Assembly (NCBI RefSeq): GCF_002994745.2
Contig: NC_037088.1
Coordinates: 1,679,001 to 1,743,000, forward strand
Reading direction: 5' to 3'
DNA length: 64,000 bases
Source: Rosa chinensis
Taxonomy: Eukaryota > Streptophyta > Magnoliopsida > Rosales > Rosaceae
Below are positions 12,236-23,040 of this stretch, piece by piece. The notes below the pieces were generated by a model. The model did no database searches. It was not told the origin of the DNA and saw only the letters and a list, made by a program, of their open reading frames with translations. Numbering within the stretch: position 1 is the stretch's first letter; each line of letters opens with the position of its first letter. Made by a program: the position numbers and the translations under genes.

Positions 12236-13130
12236 CACTCAAATATGCATAAGTACGATACTTGTACCCAGTCACTAGCTGTAGTGCATAGGTAGATTGA
12301 GTGGCTGTTAGTCGTAGACGAATTAGCATAGCTGCATGCGATATTGCATCACCCCAAGCGAATATAAGGATACTGGTGCACATTACCAATGTCCTGACTA
12401 TCATCGTAGTCGTTTCCGCGAGACCATTTGGGTGTGTACATGGGAAGATGATGTCCAACATCAGTCCTATATCAATTACCATCGAAAGTCGTCGTTGTAA
12501 GCTCTCTAGCATTCTCAAGTGCAATTGACGGAATAAGATGACCTGGGGAGTGAGCCCGTTGTCATATGATATGTGCTAGAAGTGTAGCATAAGCAGCATT
12601 TACAAGTGGACATTGGCACAACATGTGACTAGCATGTTTGTGTGTCAACCAACATCATGAGATATTTAAACGTCCGCAGGTTGGTTGAATCAGTCCACAG
12701 AATCCCTACCGATTTTATGTAAGAACATAATGAGTATTTTCATATCCTTTGCAGAGGACGGTCTAAGTCCTAATTTCCCTACGGAACAGGCTTTGTAAAC
12801 GAGCGAGAGGCTTTAGAAGCAACCAAAATAGGCGAACACGGAACCGAATAAGTCAACGTGGAAAGAGAGAGAGAGGCAACGCCTCTGGCCATGTTGGTGG
12901 CGCTACCAACACTAAGAGCCATCTAAATGACACTTTCAAAGCGCCTCAATCAATGGAGTCTGAGCAAAGAGATGCTTATTCTTGATGTGGAGTATCCGGT
13001 CATTGGGCACACATTTGTAGAGCTCGTGAAGAAATTGTCACCGCCTACAAAGCATATTGTGAAGTAAGAGAAGCTCACTATGTGGAACAAGAAGATCAAG
13101 AAGATGATCTAGAATGAAGGGTTAAAGACT
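12236..13130. mobile_element. Rearranged Ty1/copia remnant hosting the Tat insertion
   Basis: 12,236-12,830 reads on the minus strand as copia integrase sequence. It is clearly similar to 28,525-28,984 plus 30,956-31,090 of the copia element described below. From about 12,835 the orientation flips: 12,840-13,130 reads on the plus strand as the end of a copia gag, with a CCHC-type knuckle (CGVSGHWAHIC, first Cys lost next to a stop) and an acidic EQEDQEDD tail. The two parts are head to head, so this is a rearranged or composite fossil. A 24-26-bp phrase (AACAAAATTGGAGATCTATTGATCCC) is repeated at about 13,134 and 13,178. Confidence 0.7.
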
Positions 13131-13501
13131 TAAACAAAATTGGAGATCTATTGATCCCAACCAGATTTGTAGTCTTCAACAAAATTGGCGATCTGTTGAT
13201 CCCTACCACACACGCACCTAAATTAGATCCTTAACACGCGCTCGCTTGAAGCAACAGACTTTGTTTTTTTTTGGTGTGTCTCCCACAAGACTGGGCTTTG
13301 TTTCTCTCACTTTCTCTGCTACGTCCACTACTAGAACCTTCCCCCACTCTCTCCAAATTTAGGGTTTCTCCAGGGTTTATCACACACCAAAACTCCCTAA
13401 GACCCAAAAAAAATAAAAAAGTAAAAAAAAAGCAAAATTCCAATTTCACTAAAGACTCAACCTTTCTGTTCGATTGATTGATCGATAGAGCTTCCCCCCA
13501 A

Positions 13502-13765
13502 ATGGGTGGCTCCAACGGCGTCAGGCTCTTTTACTCGCTCGCTCGCCGCTCCACTACCTCCGTATTTCTCTTCCTAGCTCCTTTATACAATCAATTACAA
13601 ACTTGAATCATTATCATTTTCATTCTAATTTCTTGAATTTGGATTGGTTTTAGGTATACGCCAGAGTGCTTGGAGGTGGTTATAGGACGTTTAACACTGG
13701 GATTTGCAACAATTCCAAGGTTTTAGGAAACTCTTCTTCTTCTACTACTACTACTACCAGTAGTG
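13502..13765 (+). CDS. First two exons of a putative mitochondrial host protein
   Basis: An ATG at 13,502 follows a CT-rich leader. Exon 1 (13,502-13,561) and exon 2 (13,654-13,765) join across a GT-AG intron (13,562-13,653); the donor of exon 2 is AGTG|GTATGT. The 57-residue product begins MGGSNGVRLFYSLARRS. It is rich in Arg and Ser and free of acidic residues, as expected of a mitochondrial presequence. A Ser/Thr run encoded by TCT and ACT repeats follows. I do not recognise the protein. No later exon could be joined with confidence before the copia insertion at 14,747 or in 21,440-21,867. It may be an intact gene with long introns, or a 5' gene fragment. Confidence 0.45.
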
Positions 13766-14746
13766 GTATGTCAAGCACACACCTTTTTTTTTTTCAGTTT
13801 TCTTTTTTCTTCAGTAGAAGGAAAAAAGAAGAAGAAAGACTGAAGGAGTAGAGGTTCTTTCTCTTGCACAGCGGTGCTATTGTTATTTTTGGAGAAGCAA
13901 GGAATGTCTTGATGAAGAGATGCCTGCCACTTCTTTAAAGTTCCAAACCAAAAAATGGAAGGAAGCCTTGAACTTTTTCTAGAGTAGGAAAGTGAACCTC
14001 TGCCATACCTTAATTCTCAAATTATGATTAGTTTGGTTACCAAGATATCATGAATTTGGTTCCACAGCTCAATGCAAATTTTAATTTTGGGTTCATCCTT
14101 TTGATTTGAATAACCAAACAGGGCATTATTAGCTAGTAACCTTTAGATATATGTAAAGATTATTTTGTGTTTTCAAGCTGTGTTCGTTTTGCTTCTCTTA
14201 GGAGCCATATTTTACTTTAAAGCTTTCCTTCCTTAGTATCTATGAACCATTAGAGATTTGATTATAGAACTGGCAACTATTTTTCATATCACCTACTTTT
14301 GCACGTGGACTTCGTAGTTCTTTTGCTGGGGAATCCTACCATTCCAATTGTGTTGCTTTTTGTTTGCTGAAGATGAAGATCGATATATCTAAAGCTAGTA
14401 TTTGTTTGATGCTGCAACTTTCTTCCGGATCGATCACTTCTGATGCATTCCAATTGGAATCCTAATTACCATGCATATTCCCATTTGACCCTTCCCTTTC
14501 TATTTTGACAATGCAGGTCTTGTGCTACAGCAATAGGTGTTTGATCAAGGGCAAACCTGTCAGTTGATTGAACTCTGATAAGTGTGTTCAAGGAACATCC
14601 CTTTCTTGGGTAGGCAGTAACCAATCTGTATGTGAATTTTGGAGTAAAATAGTTGTGAAAAGAAAGGCATAGTTGGAGGTCATGATTTGCATGCAAAAGC
14701 AAATCTGCAGGGCTTGTGTTGTGAGCTATCTCAAAGATGCTTTTCT
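13766..14746. other. Intron-like or intergenic DNA
   Basis: T-rich, intron-like sequence after the second exon above. A possible acceptor (TTTTGACAATGCAG) ends at about 14,517, but no clear exon follows it. The copia insertion at 14,747 falls here. Confidence 0.4.
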
Positions 14747-15227
14747 TGTAAGATATCTTTATTGGACATATCATGTATTGTAACAATATTAAGGAAACCA
14801 ATTAGTCAATGATTAAATAGTTGAGAATATAATAATGATTATCCAGTTACGATATATTGTTTGTGTGATGTGATATATTGTTTGGACACCTAACAAATAA
14901 AGGATTCATAAGATCCTAAAGATATGCTATTAAGGTTACTTGGTCGTAAAGTCGTGTCTTATTGTATCCTCGATGGGTTAGGACTTACATATGACCATAT
15001 AAATACAGGGTCCCTAGGCTCACAGTCAATACGTTAAAACATTCTTCCCCATTAAGATATAACATAAGGAGACTGGAGAGACTATAAGATCTTGTATTCT
15101 ACGACGACATCAACCGAAGCAATGGCATCCGGACAAGGTTAGTATGCTATTTGGTTAATCAAAACTTATGGTATAATGTGTTTCTATGTGTGCATATGTA
15201 TAAGGATAATTCAGAATAAAGACTACA
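14747..15227 (+). repeat. 5' LTR of the plus-strand copia element
   Basis: Starts TGTAAGATAT and ends AAGACTACA. A TATA-like ATATAAATAC occurs near 14,998, suggesting the transcription start lies just beyond. It pairs with 20,956-21,439. Confidence 0.92.
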
Positions 15228-15229
15228 TG

Positions 15230-15240
15230 TGGTATCAGAG
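15230..15240 (+). other. Primer-binding site, initiator Met-tRNA type
   Basis: TGGTATCAGAG lies two bases after the LTR end. It is the standard plant copia PBS complementary to the 3' end of initiator Met-tRNA. Confidence 0.9.
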
Positions 15241-16323
15241 TAGGTCATATGCATCTAGAAATCGTGAAGGTTGTTTTGATTAAATCTTAGGTTTTCAAAA
15301 TTGAACAGTTCAATTTTTATTTTATTTTGCTGGATCTTGTTTTTTTTTTTTTAAGAAAAGAAAGGAAAAAAAAAGGGGGTCAGAACCCTTTAAACAAAAC
15401 AACGTTGTTTATTTATTTATTTTCCTTAGAAAGAGAGTTTCTCTCTCTTCCCTGCGCGGATGACAAGCAATGGGTGAAAAGCTTCTTTTTTTTTTTTTCC
15501 CTCCATTTTTGCAATTTTCAAGCTTCTTTTCATGGAGTTAGAAACTAAATTGATGCGAATCCTTCTGGGTTTTTACTACTCTTTGCATCACGATTCCATT
15601 GAGGTATGTTTAGCATCTTATGGTTTAATCTTTTGAGAATTCCCAAAATTTGGAGTTCCTAGAGTTGGTGAGTTTTGTCAAATTCGGGTAACCTTGATTC
15701 ATCGTTTGCTTATGGGTAGTTGTTTATATTGTTTCTTGATGCTTATTGCATGCTTGATTGTAAAGAATTGAGGATTTTGTGTAGATTAAAGAATTTTTTT
15801 TTTGTTTATTCTGGAAGTGATGAACTATTGCCTGCTGTGATTGTACAATTTGTGTGAAGACCTTTATGTCTATACGAACTAAAGAACACTAACCATGCAG
15901 GTACATAACAAAAACAAAACTCATAAACCGATCAGTTTAAATTTTCTTACATAATACTGGTTGAGTTTTGTTAGACCATGAGTCCATATCAAGAAAAGAA
16001 ATTAAACAATTGACCTTGGTCAAAAGTTTAAGTATGCTTGGGACCTTAAAGAATTTGGTCGATTTGTGGTTTTCACGATTATGATTGATAAATAGAGCCT
16101 TGGATTTTGTTTATTTCATTATACGTTAAAATCAGCATGCTGGGATACTTTTAGGGTGCAATAAAGCGATGCCTCCTTACATCTTGGTTGTGAGAAAGAC
16201 ATCTTCACAGACATGCATTCTAATAATTCCTGCGGTATGAAAAGAAAATAAAGACATATTGTATGCTATCTTTGGGATCAAATATAATATGTAAACTAAG
16301 AATTTATTGTTCTTGATTTAAGC

Positions 16324-17232
16324 ATGTTTTGCATATATTTTCTCTCATGTTGTTTTACGAAGTGGAAGGAGGACATAATTATTTCGCTAGGACTAGCAGA
16401 TTTGGATATAGCACTTAGGACTCCTAAACCGGAGAGCGCATATGCCACCGGGACAAACCACCAACGAGCTGCATATGAAAAGTGGGAGAGGTCTAACCGG
16501 TTGTCTCTACTGGTTATGAAAAGATCCATGACAGAGGCCGTACGTGGTAGCATTGAGGATTGTGAGTATGCTGTTGACTATCTTGATGCTATTGGTAAGA
16601 AATATAAGGTGTCTGAGAAGGCTGAAGGGGTTGCTTTGCTATCTAAGTTTAATTCATCACAATATGATGGCAATGGAAATATCAGAGAGTACATCATGGG
16701 TGTTTTAGAGCTAGGTGCCAAGCTTAACTCTCTAGATTTTGGCATCTCTAAGAAGGTGATGGTGGCCCACATCCTAAATACACTACCACCCTCTTTTAGT
16801 CAAATGATTGTTTCCTACAACACCCAAAAAGAAAGCTGGACACCTGATCAGCTTATTTCAAATTGTGTTCAAGAGGAGGAACGCCTTCGTGGGGAGAAGG
16901 GAAAATCTGTTAATTTTGTACAAAAAGGGAAACAAGGGCAGCAGCAAAAGAGAAAAAAAAAGCAGCCATATCTTGGGCCTCAAGAGGGTCTGCAAAAGAA
17001 AACGCCTACTCCTTCAAAGCTTAGTTCTTCCAATTTTAAAGGATCTTCCAACCCAAAATCTGAACCTTTTCTCTGCTACTTCTATAAGAAAGATGGACAC
17101 ATGAAGCGAGATTGCTCTCACTACAAAAAATGGCTTGCAAAGCAAGGAAATTCTTTGGCTTTCACTGTTTTTGAATCAAATAAAATTTCTGTTTTTACTA
17201 TTTTTGAAACAAAGTTCAAGTGGATTTCATAG
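16324..17232 (+). pseudogene. copia gag with damaged zinc knuckle
   Basis: The open stretch encodes the UBN2-type gag. A WKEDIIISLGLADLD start is followed by a helical core and a lysine-rich linker. The CCHC knuckle (about 17,070-17,115) reads CYFYKKDGHMKRDC, with Tyr replacing the second zinc cysteine. After the ETKF residues the frame enters sequence that normally lies beyond the protease active site (VDFIGIVR, read in another frame at about 17,213). The protease D-S/T-G motif is therefore deleted. Confidence 0.8.
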
Positions 17233-18546
17233 GCATTGTTAGGATAAAATTAGAGTCAGGATTTTCTTTTGATTTAAAGGATGTTGCTTTTATTCCCTCT
17301 TAGGAGAAATTTAATTTCGGTTTTCAAACTTCGTAGAGATTCTGGTTTTACTTTTGTCATTGATGATGAAATAAAATTTTATAAAGACAATCATTTATTA
17401 GGAGTTGCGTATCTTTTATATGATCATTGGTGTTTAAATTGTACTTTTTCTACAGAAACCATGCTTGTTGAAAATTCAGGTTTTAAATCTCCATCTATTT
17501 CAAAAAAGGGGCAGTTTCAACAACCAAAATCTTCGTTTCTTTGGCACAAAAGACTTGGTCATATTTCAAAAGAAAGAATTCGGCAACTTCAAAGACAAGA
17601 CCTTCTTAAAGATTTAGATTTTTCTGATTTAAATATTTGTCTTGGTTGCATCAAAGGAAAATTTACCAAGTTAAGAAAGAAAGGATCCACTCGGAGTTCT
17701 CATCTTTTAGAAATTATTCATACAGATATTTGTGGTCCTTTTTCTGTCAAAACAATTTGTGGAAACCGATATTTTATTACTTTTATTGATGATTTTTCAA
17801 GATTTTGTTACCTCTATTTAATTTTGGAAAAATCACAAGCCCTTGATGTGTTCAAACAATATAAGTCTGAAGTAGAAAATAAGTTAAGCCAGAAAATTAA
17901 AGTGGTGAGATCCGATAGAGGAGGAGAATATTATGGCAAATATGATGAAGCAGGGCAACATAAAGGGCCCTTCGCCCTTTTCTTGCAAGAGCACGGTATT
18001 GTTCCTTAATATACTATGCCTGGGACACCGAAGCAGAATGGAGTTGCTGAAAGGAGGAATAGAACTTTACTAAATATGGTGAGGAGCATGATAAATACTA
18101 CGACTCTTCCTACCTTTTTGTGGGGAGAAGCCATGAAAACTGCGAACTTTATCTCTAACTATGTTCCCAGCAAAGCAGTAGATTTGACTCCTTACGAGTT
18201 GTGGGAATCCAAGAAGCATGCGTTGCATTTTTTCCGCACTTGGGGGTGTGAAGCTGAGGTTAACATCTACAATCCCGAGATCAAGAAAAATGATTCCAAA
18301 ACCACTAGTGGGTATTTCGTAGGATATCCTCCGCATAGCAAAGGGTTTAGATTTCATTGCCCTACTCATTCTACTCGGATTGTAGAATCTATGAGAGCTA
18401 CTTTTATTGAAGATCCTCATCTTGCACCAAAAATACTAGAATTTGTGTTGGAGGAAGAGGGAGAAGTAATACAAACAAGTGATGTTAATACACAGAATAT
18501 TGTTGCCATACCTTTTGCTGCCACACCTACTCAAGAGGAACCCTAA
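17233..18546 (+). pseudogene. copia pre-integrase and integrase with nonsense stops
   Basis: The GAG-pre-integrase HHCC region reads HKRLGH...CLGCIKGK (about 17,545-17,665). The catalytic core has Asp in IHTDICGP, Asp in RSDRGGEYY and Glu in NGVAERRNRT. A one-base shift occurs near 17,300 (tail of the protease-distal block). A TAA at 18,007-18,009 splits the core just before the TMPGTPKQNG block, and another TAA ends the open run at 18,544-18,546. Both stops sit where related elements usually have Gln, so C-to-T change explains them. Confidence 0.85.
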
Positions 18547-18548
18547 AA

Positions 18549-19689
18549 CATGCAAGAGATGGACATTGGTGATGTGGTTCCTAATGAATCCTTGCACATT
18601 GATCCACAAGTGGCAGCTGCACCACTTGTTCAAGATCTTCCTCCACCACCTTAGCCACCTATTGTTAGACAATCACAAAGAGTCAGGAGGCCAGCTATCA
18701 ACACCGATGACTATTATGTCTATATGCAAGAAATTGATTTTGATTTCGGAGAAGAGAGTGCCCCTGCTACCTTCAAACAAGCAATTTGTGGTGCCAATTC
18801 AAATAAATGGAAAGAAGCTATGGAAGCAGAATTAGAATCGATGAGAAATAATGAAGTGTGGGAGTTAGTAGAGTTGCCTGAAGGAAAAAGAGCTATTGGC
18901 TATAAGTGGGTTTTTAAGACCAAGAAAAATTTTGATGGTTCAATTGAACGAGATAAGGCGAGACTAGTAGCTAAGGGTTTTACTCAAAAAGAAGGTATTG
19001 ACTACAATGATACATTTTCACCGGTGTCAACGAAGGATGCTTTTAGATATATTATGGCTTTGGTTGCTCATTATGATTTGGAATTACACCAAATGGATGT
19101 AAAGATGACTTTTCTTAATTGGGATTTACAAGAAGACATCTATATGAAGCAGCCGGAAGGTTTTGAAATTGAAGGTGCTGAAAACATGGTATGTAGACTC
19201 AAGAAATCAATTTATGGATTAAAGCAAGCTTCTAGGCAATGGTATTTAAAATTTGATTCAGTGGTTGTGAAAGATGGTTTTGTGGAGAATGAAGTAGATG
19301 AGTGCATATATCTCAAGGTCAATGGGAGGAATTTCATCTTCTTAGTTCTCTACGTGGATGACATTCTTCTAGCAAGTAATAATCTAGATCTAATTCTTGA
19401 AACAAAGAATTTTATGGAAAGCAGTTTTGAGATGAAAGATTTGGGAGAAGCATCTTTTATATTGGGCATAGAAATTAAGAGAGATAGAGCACGGAAGCTT
19501 TTGGGACTCTCTCAGTCAAATTACATTGATAGAGTCTTGAAGAGGTTCAACATGGAAGGTTGCACAAGCATTGATGTTCCTATGGCGAAAGGGAACAGAT
19601 TTAATAAAGGTCAATGTCCACAGAATAACTTAGAGAAAGAATCGATGGAAGGAAAGCCTTATGCATCGTTGATAGGTTGTGTCATGTAA
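18549..19689 (+). pseudogene. copia reverse transcriptase
   Basis: After a linker with a TAG at 18,652-18,654, the RT domain begins around the WKEAMEAELESM motif (about 18,808). It continues through the KYKWVFKTKK and RLVAKGFTQKEGIDY blocks to the catalytic YVDDILLAS (about 19,352-19,378). The usual DVKTAFLNGDL block is altered (MDVKMTFLNWDL). A TAA at 19,687-19,689 ends it just before the CTRPDLAFA motif, where a Tyr codon is usual. Confidence 0.88.
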
Positions 19690-20283
19690 GCACAAGTTTG
19701 CACACGTCCAGATTTAGCTTTTGCAATTGGAATGCTCAGTAGATATCAATCCAATCCTGGAATCATTCTTTAGAATGCAGGTAAGTGACTTTTACGATAC
19801 TTGAAGAAAACTAGAGATTACATGCTCACTTATAGAAGGGTAGACAATCTGGAACTCATTGGTTATTTGGATTCAGATTTAGGACGTGACAAAGATGAAG
19901 GAAAGTCTACATCAGGTTTTATTTTCATGTTAGCTGGAGGTGCTATTTCTTGGAGATCAATCAAGCAAAAGGCGATTTGCACTTCTACTATGCAAGCTGA
20001 ATTCGCAGCTTTACATGAAGCTACAGTTCATGGCATATGGCTGAAGAACTTTATTTCTCAGATTCATCTAGTGGGCTCTATAGAATGCCCTATCACCATT
20101 TATTGTGATAATACATCAGCTGTGTTCTTTGCCAAGAACAACAAGCTTTCTTCTAGTTCCAAGCAAATACCTTTGAAGCAGTTATTTGTTAGACAGAAGA
20201 CAAGGAATGAAGAGATAGTAGTACCTTACATAGAGACTGCAAACATGCTTGCAGATCCTCTTACTAAAGCTTTACTGCTTTAG
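19690..20283 (+). pseudogene. copia RNase H
   Basis: RNase H degrades the RNA strand of the RNA/DNA hybrid. The region reads GYLDSDLGRD (first Asp), TMQAEFAAL (Glu), YCDNTSAV (Asp) and ends with ANMLADPLTKAL (about 19,865-20,275). Two stops, TAG at 19,771-19,773 and TGA at 19,786-19,788, sit where Trp codons are usual in the segment before RNase H. The typical KHIDIRYHF segment is replaced by an altered SKQIPLKQLF, another sign of decay. Confidence 0.85.
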
Positions 20284-20955
20284 CAAATAAAGATTTTATT
20301 AGGCACATTGTCAATATGGGATTAGTTGCTAGTTTTGATCTAATTGAATAGTGGGAGCTTGTAAGCTGCTCTGGGAGGACTGAGGCCATATTGAAAGATC
20401 TGGTCTTACTATTCTTTTATGCTTTTATGGATTTTATGACATGTCACTGAGATTTATTTAGATGTATTGAACCCATATTTAAAGTTACTTGTGCACTTAT
20501 TCAGACCATTTTTATTGGTTTATATTGTTGCTGCAGCGTATGTTTTAATTGATAGCTATTGAAGGATTAACTTTGCTTGAAGGTTTATGGCAAAGTGGAG
20601 TGTATGCTCGTTGTGGCATACATGCTTCTTGGAAGCATCAGGAGATTTGAGGATGCTCAAATCATAAAGTGGACCACCATATGAAACAATAAGGTATCAC
20701 ATTAAAGAAAGTTTCATATAATTTTCATTTAAGCATTATCTTATGATCATGTGAACATTGTGCTAGTAATGTGGTTATGGGACTCTTACATTAACAGATT
20801 ATGTAAGCTGTGGTGTAGCTCTTTACTTGTCACATGTTTGACCGATCATGAGTTGGGTTATTATCATATATGTATTCTCGTGCCCACTAAGGAATTATTT
20901 AATCAGTTGAAGATTGGTATTGCTGTTATGATACATGAAAGTCCAAGTGGGAGAA

Positions 20956-21439
20956 TGTAAGATATATTTATTGGACATATCATGTATTGTAACGATATTA
21001 AGAAAACCAATTAGTCAATGATTAAATAGTTGAGAATATAATAATGATTATCCGGTTACGATATATTGTTTGTGTGATGTGATATATTGTTTGGACACCT
21101 AACAAATAAAGGATTAATAAGATCCTAAAGATATGCTATTAAGGTTACTTGGTTGTAAAGTCGTGTCTTATTGTATCCTCGATGGGTTAGGACTTTAAGA
21201 CATATGACCATATAAATACAGGGTCCCTAGGCTCACAGTCAATACGCTAAAACATTCTGCCCCATTAAGATATAGCATAAGGAGACTGGAGAGACTATAA
21301 GATCTTTATTCTACGACGACATCAACCGAAGCAATGGCATTCCGACAAGGTTAGTATGCTATTTGGTTAATCAAAACTTATGGTATAATGTGTTTCTATG
21401 TGTGCATATGTATAAGGATAATTCAGAATAAAGACTACA
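20956..21439 (+). repeat. 3' LTR of the plus-strand copia element
   Basis: Starts TGTAAGATATA directly after the purine tract AAGTGGGAGAA and ends AAGACTACA. It matches the 5' LTR with about 12 substitutions, a 4-bp insertion near 21,196 and a 1-bp indel near 21,307. Confidence 0.92.
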
Positions 21440-21867
21440 TTTCTTTCTGCTTAAATTATACACTAGGTTTCTTCTTTAATCTTGTTTTTAATTGTCGTCT
21501 CCCTCATATCTTCCATTGTTGAAACTGTTCAACATCATGTTCAAGCTAGCTCAATTCCTTTCTAAACTACGTGGTTCAGATTCATATACATATGGTGGGA
21601 TTGATTCACTTTCATAGAACTGCATTAATGGGCCACAAAACAAATAAATATACGAAATTTGTTAACCATTTGTTATGCTCTTTGAAGGCGATTGTGAAGA
21701 TCATTACTAAGATTTTGCTCTTTCAGACTTTTTAATCTGACACAGCTTTGGGTACATCACTAGAAAGAATGCCCGTGCGTTGCTGTGGTTTTTATTTATT
21801 TATTTATTTTTAACTCAAATTTATAAATATTACAAATAACATATAATTAAATATTGCTGTGAAAGGC
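21440..21867. other. Short spacer between two copia insertions
   Basis: About 430 bp of AT-rich, intron-like DNA separates the two copia elements. It contains ACTAGAAAGAATGCCCGTGC GTTGC near 21,762, a phrase often seen at ends of small plant transposons, followed by a TTTA microsatellite (about 21,791-21,811). No gene is visible. Confidence 0.45.
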
Positions 21868-21872
21868 CTTAT

Positions 21873-22083
21873 TGTTTAAGGAAAATATGATTTGCAGAGA
21901 GAATTGATGGGAGAATTGTAGTAGTATTATTGATAATAGGAGCCCTATATATAGGGATTTACAGAGTACACAAAAGGTAATAGAATCCGAACATAATTAG
22001 GAAATCTAGAACCTTCTCCTATTACAACTCTAAGACTAAACCCTAGTTTGAAGAGGCACACATGATGTCGACTTCCTTCAACA
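21873..22083 (-). repeat. 3' LTR of the minus-strand copia element
   Basis: On the plus strand it runs TGTTTAAGG...CTTCAACA. The adjacent CTCCCTTGTGCC, purine-rich on the minus strand, is the likely polypurine tract, which makes this the 3' LTR. It pairs with 33,416-33,626. Confidence 0.92.
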
Positions 22084-22858
22084 CTCTCCCTTGTGCCACT
22101 CAAACTTGGTGATGACGCTTTGATTGTTGCCTCATTAAAAACCTTGCTAGGTAACAAAAACCCTATGGGGTAAAAATAACCCTGGTCGAAGGACAAAAAG
22201 AGCACAACAAGTCATTCACTCCTCAAGATCAAACATGTAGACATCATACCTCCCCCTGATGTCAATATCTCCCCCTGATTGCTACAATCATGGGAGTTCA
22301 GATAACTTTCTCAATCTGATGCTCTTCACATATTTCTCAAAGTGGATTTAAGTAACGACTTAGTAAATAAGTCCGCTATATTATCCTCAGATCGGATTTG
22401 ATTCACTTCAATATTTAGAAGAGCTTGTTGTTGCTGATTGTAAAAGAACTTAGGCGATATATGCTTTGTGTTGTCGCCCTTGATGAAACATAATTTCATT
22501 TGCACAATACAAGCTGCACTATCTTCATAAATGCATGTAGGTGCAACAAAAGTCTGCTTTGTAGACCTCCACGATATCACAGTGCTTCCCATGGTAAAGA
22601 CATAACTCATTTGGGAGCGACCTTTATGAGGGTCAGAGAGTTACCCTACATCAGCAAAATCCATCAAAACATCATCATCGTTTTGATGTAAGGGAGGAGG
22701 ATGGGTGGCTGGCGACTTTGCCGATCACGACGTCTTGGACGGTGCCACTTGGGCTAATGAGATCCGTTCTCATTCTTCCATCATTCTTTTCTCTTTGCAA
22801 GGATAGAACAAACCCATATCTATCGTACATTTTAAGTAACGAAAGATTGTCTTTATAC
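22084..22858 (-). pseudogene. copia RNase H and end of RT (minus strand)
   Basis: The minus strand shows GSTVISWRSTKQT followed by ...YEDSAACIVQ, HISPKFFYN and EDNIADLFTKSL, which are copia RNase H motifs. Compared with the second copy (63,354-63,473), about 120 bp is missing at 22,543. This removes the Glu-bearing SxxSEYxAL block and the residues up to the middle of the domain. The hAT insertion then interrupts the segment at 22,859. Confidence 0.82.
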
Positions 22859-23040
22859 CAGGGTTCTAAAAAACGGGCTAGGCGGCCGCCTAGGCGCTAG
22901 GCGCCTCCTGGCCGTTCCGATTTTAGCCTAGTCGAGTGAGCTAGGCGGTGAGGAGAAAATCGGCCGCCTAGGCGGTGTTGGGCGGCCTTGGGCGGTCCTG
23001 GGCGGGATCTGGGCGGTCGGCGATTAGTCAGTTTTGGCCC
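22859..23040. repeat. Left terminal region with subterminal CTAGGCG repeats
   Basis: Beyond the TIR the left end holds several copies of CTAGGCG/CGCCTAG in both orientations (about 22,878-22,980) within GGCGG-rich DNA. The right end (about 26,845-26,896) has the same words, including CCGCCTAGGCGG and GCGCCTAGCG. Such subterminal repeats are transposase-binding sites in other hAT elements; here that role is inferred. Confidence 0.7.

Larger units (their letters stand above)
14747..21439 (+). mobile_element. Complete-ended Ty1/copia retrotransposon, coding-defective
   Basis: A 6,693-bp element with LTRs 14,747-15,227 and 20,956-21,439, flanked by the perfect 5-bp TSD TTTCT (14,742-14,746 and 21,440-21,444). 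The order gag, integrase, RT, RNase H is diagnostic of copia. The initiator-Met primer-binding site follows the 5' LTR, and a purine tract (AAGTGGGAGAA) precedes the 3' LTR. The protease active site is missing, and at least six stops interrupt pol. The LTRs differ by roughly a dozen substitutions and two small indels by hand count, so insertion is fairly recent. The 1-kb leader before gag contains long T and A runs. Confidence 0.93.
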
